From contig JBFIQI010000053.1 of NCBI GenBank assembly GCA_041609715.1, forward strand, positions 1 to 14,831: a stretch of DNA of 14,831 bases, written 5' to 3'. Under the pieces are notes generated by a model, which was not told where the DNA came from, made no database searches, and worked only from the letters and a program-made list of their open reading frames with translations. The position numbers and the translations under genes were made by a program. Origin of the DNA: JABDLF01 sp041609715 (GTDB lineage: Bacteria; Pseudomonadota; Gammaproteobacteria; Steroidobacterales; JABDLF01). Of this stretch, positions 13,429 through 14,831 are shown one piece after another (the first letter of the stretch is position 1; the number at the start of each line of letters is the position of its first letter).

Positions 13429-13643
13429 AAGCTGGCCTCGAAAATCGGGGTCTTTACATACAGGCCGTCCGCAACGGGTGGATGCTCACGCACCCCGTTG
13501 ATGGAAGTCGCAGAATCGCGGGCTCGGTTGCCAAGTCAATCCGGGACCAGACACAAGCAGCTCCCCTACAGGGCCACGTCGCTCCATCGCTTCAGACGCG
13601 GCCAGCAGCCCGGGAGACCACAGGTCAGCGTGAAGGCGCGGGC

Positions 13644-13668
13644 GGCCCCTTATTTGGAACTCGGGGCT
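13644..13668 (+). promoter_or_regulatory. Hairpin abutting the rne start codon
   Basis: GGCCCC (13644-13649) can pair with GGGGCU (13663-13668), with a 13-base loop ending one base before the ATG at 13670. The loop holds TTTGGA, the more plausible ribosome site, while GGGG in the right arm is paired. Confidence 0.4.
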
Positions 13669-13669
13669 C

Positions 13670-14831
13670 ATGAAAAGAATGTTAATTAACGCAACTCAGG
13701 AAGAAGAGTTGCGCGTTGCCTTGGTCGATGGCCAGAAGCTGATCGATCTGGACATCGAAATACCTTCCCGCCAACAGAAAAAATCCAACATATACAAAGC
13801 CCGTATCACCCGCGTCGAGCCCAGTCTCGAGGCAGCATTCGTTGATTTTGGCGCTCAACGTCACGGCTTCTTGCCGCTCAAGGAAGTCTCCCGCAGTTAC
13901 TTCCGGGGTGATCCGGAAGCCGGCAATAAAGTGCACATCAAGGAAGTCTTGCGGGAAGGCCAGGAACTGCTGGTCCAGGTTGATAAGGAAGAACGCGGGA
14001 CCAAGGGCGCGGCTCTCACGACATTTATCAGCCTGGCCGGGCGATTCCTGGTGTTGATGCCCAACAATCCGCGGGCGGGCGGCGTTTCCCGGCGTATAGA
14101 GGGTGAAGATCGCGCGGAGCTGCGTGATATTCTGCGCAACCTCGAGCTCCCTGATGGAGCCGGAATCATCGTGCGAACGGCTGGCGTCGGCCGCAGCCAG
14201 GAAGAATTGCAGTGGGATCTCGACTACCTCAAGAACGTCTGGCACGCCATTGAAACGGCTGCCGAGGAACAGAGCGCTCCCTTTCTGATCTACCAGGAAA
14301 GCGACGCCATCATTCGCGCCCTGCGCGACAACCTCACCAATGAAGTCGGCGAAATCCTGGTAGAGGGTCGTGAAATCTATGAGCAGGCCAATGACTTCAT
14401 CAGCCGCGTGATGCCACACAATGCGCAGCGCTTGAAGCATTACCACGACGACATTCCCCTGTTTACGCGCTTTCAGATTGAAAGCCAGATCGAGTCGGCT
14501 TTTGCCCGCGAGGTCCGACTGCCCTCCGGGGGCAGCGTGGTAATCGACCACACCGAGGCACTGGTTTCCATAGACATCAACTCGGCTCGCGCAACCAAGG
14601 GCCAGGACATAGAAGAAACCGCACTCAACACCAACCTGGAAGCAGCCTCGGAGATCGCCCGGCAACTGCGGCTGCGGGATATTGGCGGGCTGGTCGTCAT
14701 CGATTTCATTGACATGAACGCATCCCGCAACCAGCGCGAGGTGGAGAATCGGTTGCGCGACGCTGTGCAGGCTGACCGTGCACGGATCCAGATCGGGCGT
14801 ATTTCGCGTTTCGGGCTTTTGGAAATGTCGC
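13670..14831 (+). CDS. rne: Ribonuclease E, N-terminal catalytic part
   Basis: The frame is open from the ATG at 13670 to the right edge, 387 codons. It begins MKRMLINATQEEELRVALVD, nearly the E. coli RNase E start. The S1 RNA-binding domain (about 35-120) includes ANIYK-like SNIYKARITRVEPSLEAAFV and HGFLPLKEV. The DNase I-like catalytic domain keeps both metal-binding aspartates, Asp302 in SIDINSARAT and Asp345 in LVVIDFIDM, equivalent to E. coli 303 and 346. RNase E starts mRNA decay and processes rRNA and tRNA at the inner membrane. The zinc-link cysteines and the degradosome scaffold lie beyond the window. RNase G is excluded by the start sequence and by the divergent rluC neighbour. Confidence 0.97.
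   Translation, partial: MKRMLINATQEEELRVALVDGQKLIDLDIEIPSRQQKKSNIYKARITRVEPSLEAAFVDFGAQRHGFLPLKEVSRSYFRGDPEAGNKVHIKEVLREGQELLVQVDKEERGTKGAALTTFISLAGRFLVLMPNNPRAGGVSRRIEGEDRAELRDILRNLELPDGAGIIVRTAGVGRSQEELQWDLDYLKNVWHAIETAAEEQSAPFLIYQESDAIIRALRDNLTNEVGEILVEGREIYEQANDFISRVMPHNAQRLKHYHDDIPLFTRFQIESQIESAFAREVRLPSGGSVVIDHTEALVSIDINSARATKGQDIEETALNTNLEAASEIARQLRLRDIGGLVVIDFIDMNASRNQREVENRLRDAVQADRARIQIGRISRFGLLEMS

Larger units (their letters stand above)
13341..13669 (+). ncRNA. Long 5' leader of rne, candidate autoregulatory element
   Basis: No gene is seen here. In order it contains an open stem (CCGCTG 13348-13353 with CAGCGG 13374-13379), the terminator-like hairpin at 13398-13428, a hairpin with arms 13472-13480 and 13491-13500 (CAACGGG with CCCGTTG plus a bulge), and the start-codon-proximal hairpin at 13644-13668. 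In E. coli a structured rne leader (Rfam rne5) lets RNase E cut its own message. Whether this leader is homologous cannot be judged by eye. Confidence 0.5.

Noticed and set aside
13306..13689. Plus-strand open frame of 127 codons through the rne leader
   Set aside because: It begins inside the predicted -35 element and overlaps the rne start in another frame; the sequence looks like translated noncoding DNA.
13682..14665. Long minus-strand open frame opposite rne (327 codons)
   Set aside because: It is a mirror of the conserved RNase E coding frame caused by codon bias; the protein has no recognisable domain.

Overview
The window looks like the chromosome of a free-living gammaproteobacterium. 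The right half keeps the order known around the Escherichia coli fatty-acid cluster: rne, divergent rluC, convergent maf/yceF, divergent yceD, then rpmF and plsX. Base composition is moderately GC-rich. Starts include TTG (maf, rluC) and probably GTG (NlpC/P60 gene). I cannot name a genus. No rRNA, tRNA, CRISPR array or insertion sequence was seen.

Left edge (1-1376): the N-terminal part of a cyclase-family metal hydrolase runs off the left edge on the minus strand. Two plus-strand lipoprotein genes follow: a small unrecognised one, then an NlpC/P60 cell-wall peptidase.

1385-2350 is fabH on the minus strand. In E. coli fabH lies directly downstream of plsX. Here they are separated by about 7.4 kb, made of a roughly 620-base intergenic region and five genes on the opposite strand.

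2972-9728 is a compact plus-strand signalling operon: an exported protein of unknown function, an FHA-GAF protein, a 1137-residue membrane Ser/Thr kinase, a soluble NarL-type histidine kinase, and a NarL/LuxR response regulator. The last four genes overlap end to start by 4, 11 and 8 bases. The kinase has one membrane segment and a C-terminal half built from about twelve units of exactly 40 residues. I infer one hybrid circuit joining Ser/Thr phosphorylation to a phosphorelay. It is the best candidate here for a poorly described system.

9720-14831 is housekeeping: plsX, rpmF and yceD on the minus strand behind a strong promoter that may give a leaderless yceD mRNA; then maf (+), rluC (-) and the 5' part of rne (+). 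The rne leader of about 330 bases carries a well-placed promoter, a terminator-like hairpin with a T tract, and a hairpin just before the start codon. An intrinsic terminator-like hairpin also lies between rpmF and plsX. Two convergent pairs, response regulator/plsX and maf/rluC, overlap at their 3' ends.
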